Shown here: one piece after another, positions 63,907 to 64,000 of the stretch
Numbering within the stretch: position 1 is the first letter of the stretch
How the letters are laid out: each line of letters starts with the position of its first letter
Source: Paraflavitalea soli
Lineage (GTDB): Bacteria > Bacteroidota > Bacteroidia > Chitinophagales > Chitinophagaceae
DNA length: 64,000 bases
NCBI RefSeq assembly: GCF_003555545.1
Contig: NZ_CP032157.1
Location: forward strand, 4,716,546 to 4,780,545
Direction: 5' to 3'
Notes under the pieces: model-generated
What the model was told of the DNA's origin: nothing
Seen by the model: the letters and a program-made list of their open reading frames with translations, nothing else
Databases searched by the model: none
Made by a program: the position numbers and the translations under genes

Positions 63907-64000
63907 TCACCAATACCGCTTAATGATCCGCAATTGATGCGTACGCAGTCCTGTATCCGTATGCACAATCCCCGCATTATCTATTTTATCGATCCGCACT
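63907..64000 (-). CDS. C-terminal end of an unidentified gene
   Basis: An open minus-strand frame enters from the right edge and stops at TGA (63909-63907). The end reads VRIDKIDNAGIVHTDTGLRT then HQLRIIKRYW. About 30 codons are seen, which is too little to name the protein. Confidence 0.55.
   Translation of the reverse strand, partial: VRIDKIDNAGIVHTDTGLRTHQLRIIKRYW

Overview
The window looks like a piece of a Bacteroidota chromosome, most likely family Chitinophagaceae (Chitinophaga/Niastella type). This rests on a hybrid two-component regulator, a PorQ-type secretion protein, FecI/FecR-type sigma and anti-sigma genes, several TAnnTTTG promoter elements, the near absence of Shine-Dalgarno sites, and family-typical proteins such as the DUF5683 and 'MAR' families. 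Placement below family level is inference. No rRNA, tRNA, CRISPR array, insertion sequence or prophage was seen.

Layout. 1-7.7 kb (minus strand): a small sugar-use locus with a ROK kinase, a hybrid two-component regulator and a GH31 alpha-xylosidase-like enzyme cut by the window edge, with no SusC/SusD pair. 8.0-23.0 kb: a surface-glycan or glycolipid-like locus. It holds an ABC exporter, two GT4 and one GT2 glycosyltransferases, a GT39-like membrane protein, two methyltransferases, two B12-binding radical SAM proteins, a split-barrel-like protein, a 'MAR' protein, a nucleotidyltransferase and a sugar-phosphate transferase. 23.5-26.9 kb: an ECF sigma factor, a 1.3 kb gene-free stretch with repeats and terminators, a coupled pair of tiny ORFs (the second resembles only the N-terminal domain of a FecR anti-sigma factor), and an AraC regulator. 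27.2-32.5 kb: a frameshifted cardiolipin-synthase-like gene and mixed accessory genes (DUF457, Gfo/Idh/MocA, LuxE-like, lipoproteins).

32.6-39.3 kb: a tightly packed run of M42 peptidase, a 60-aa membrane protein, a kinase-like/methyltransferase fusion, two tandem sulfatase-like membrane proteins (the second visibly AT-richer) and bioB. 39.4-52.4 kb: an orphan receiver, PorQ, Lon, a PhzF remnant back to back with a Crp/Fnr regulator, DoxX, a beta-barrel protein, a LytTR regulator plus hybrid kinase, a metallophosphoesterase and an FMN reductase. 52.5-64 kb: mostly housekeeping genes: UPF0173, parA-parB-DUF5683-dapB, an orphan LuxR-type HTH, Rrf2, ahcY, phoH and ppa, with small hypotheticals between.

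The most unusual sequence-level signal is a set of short degenerate repeats confined to intergenic DNA. At five loci the units are strictly spaced at 7 bp, at one at 8 bp and at two at 11 bp. Each locus uses a different word, and several arrays start at a stop codon. The most interesting gene sets are the paired B12-radical-SAM/methyltransferase glycan locus, the kinase-like/methyltransferase plus sulfatase-like module, and the miniature FecR-type ORF.
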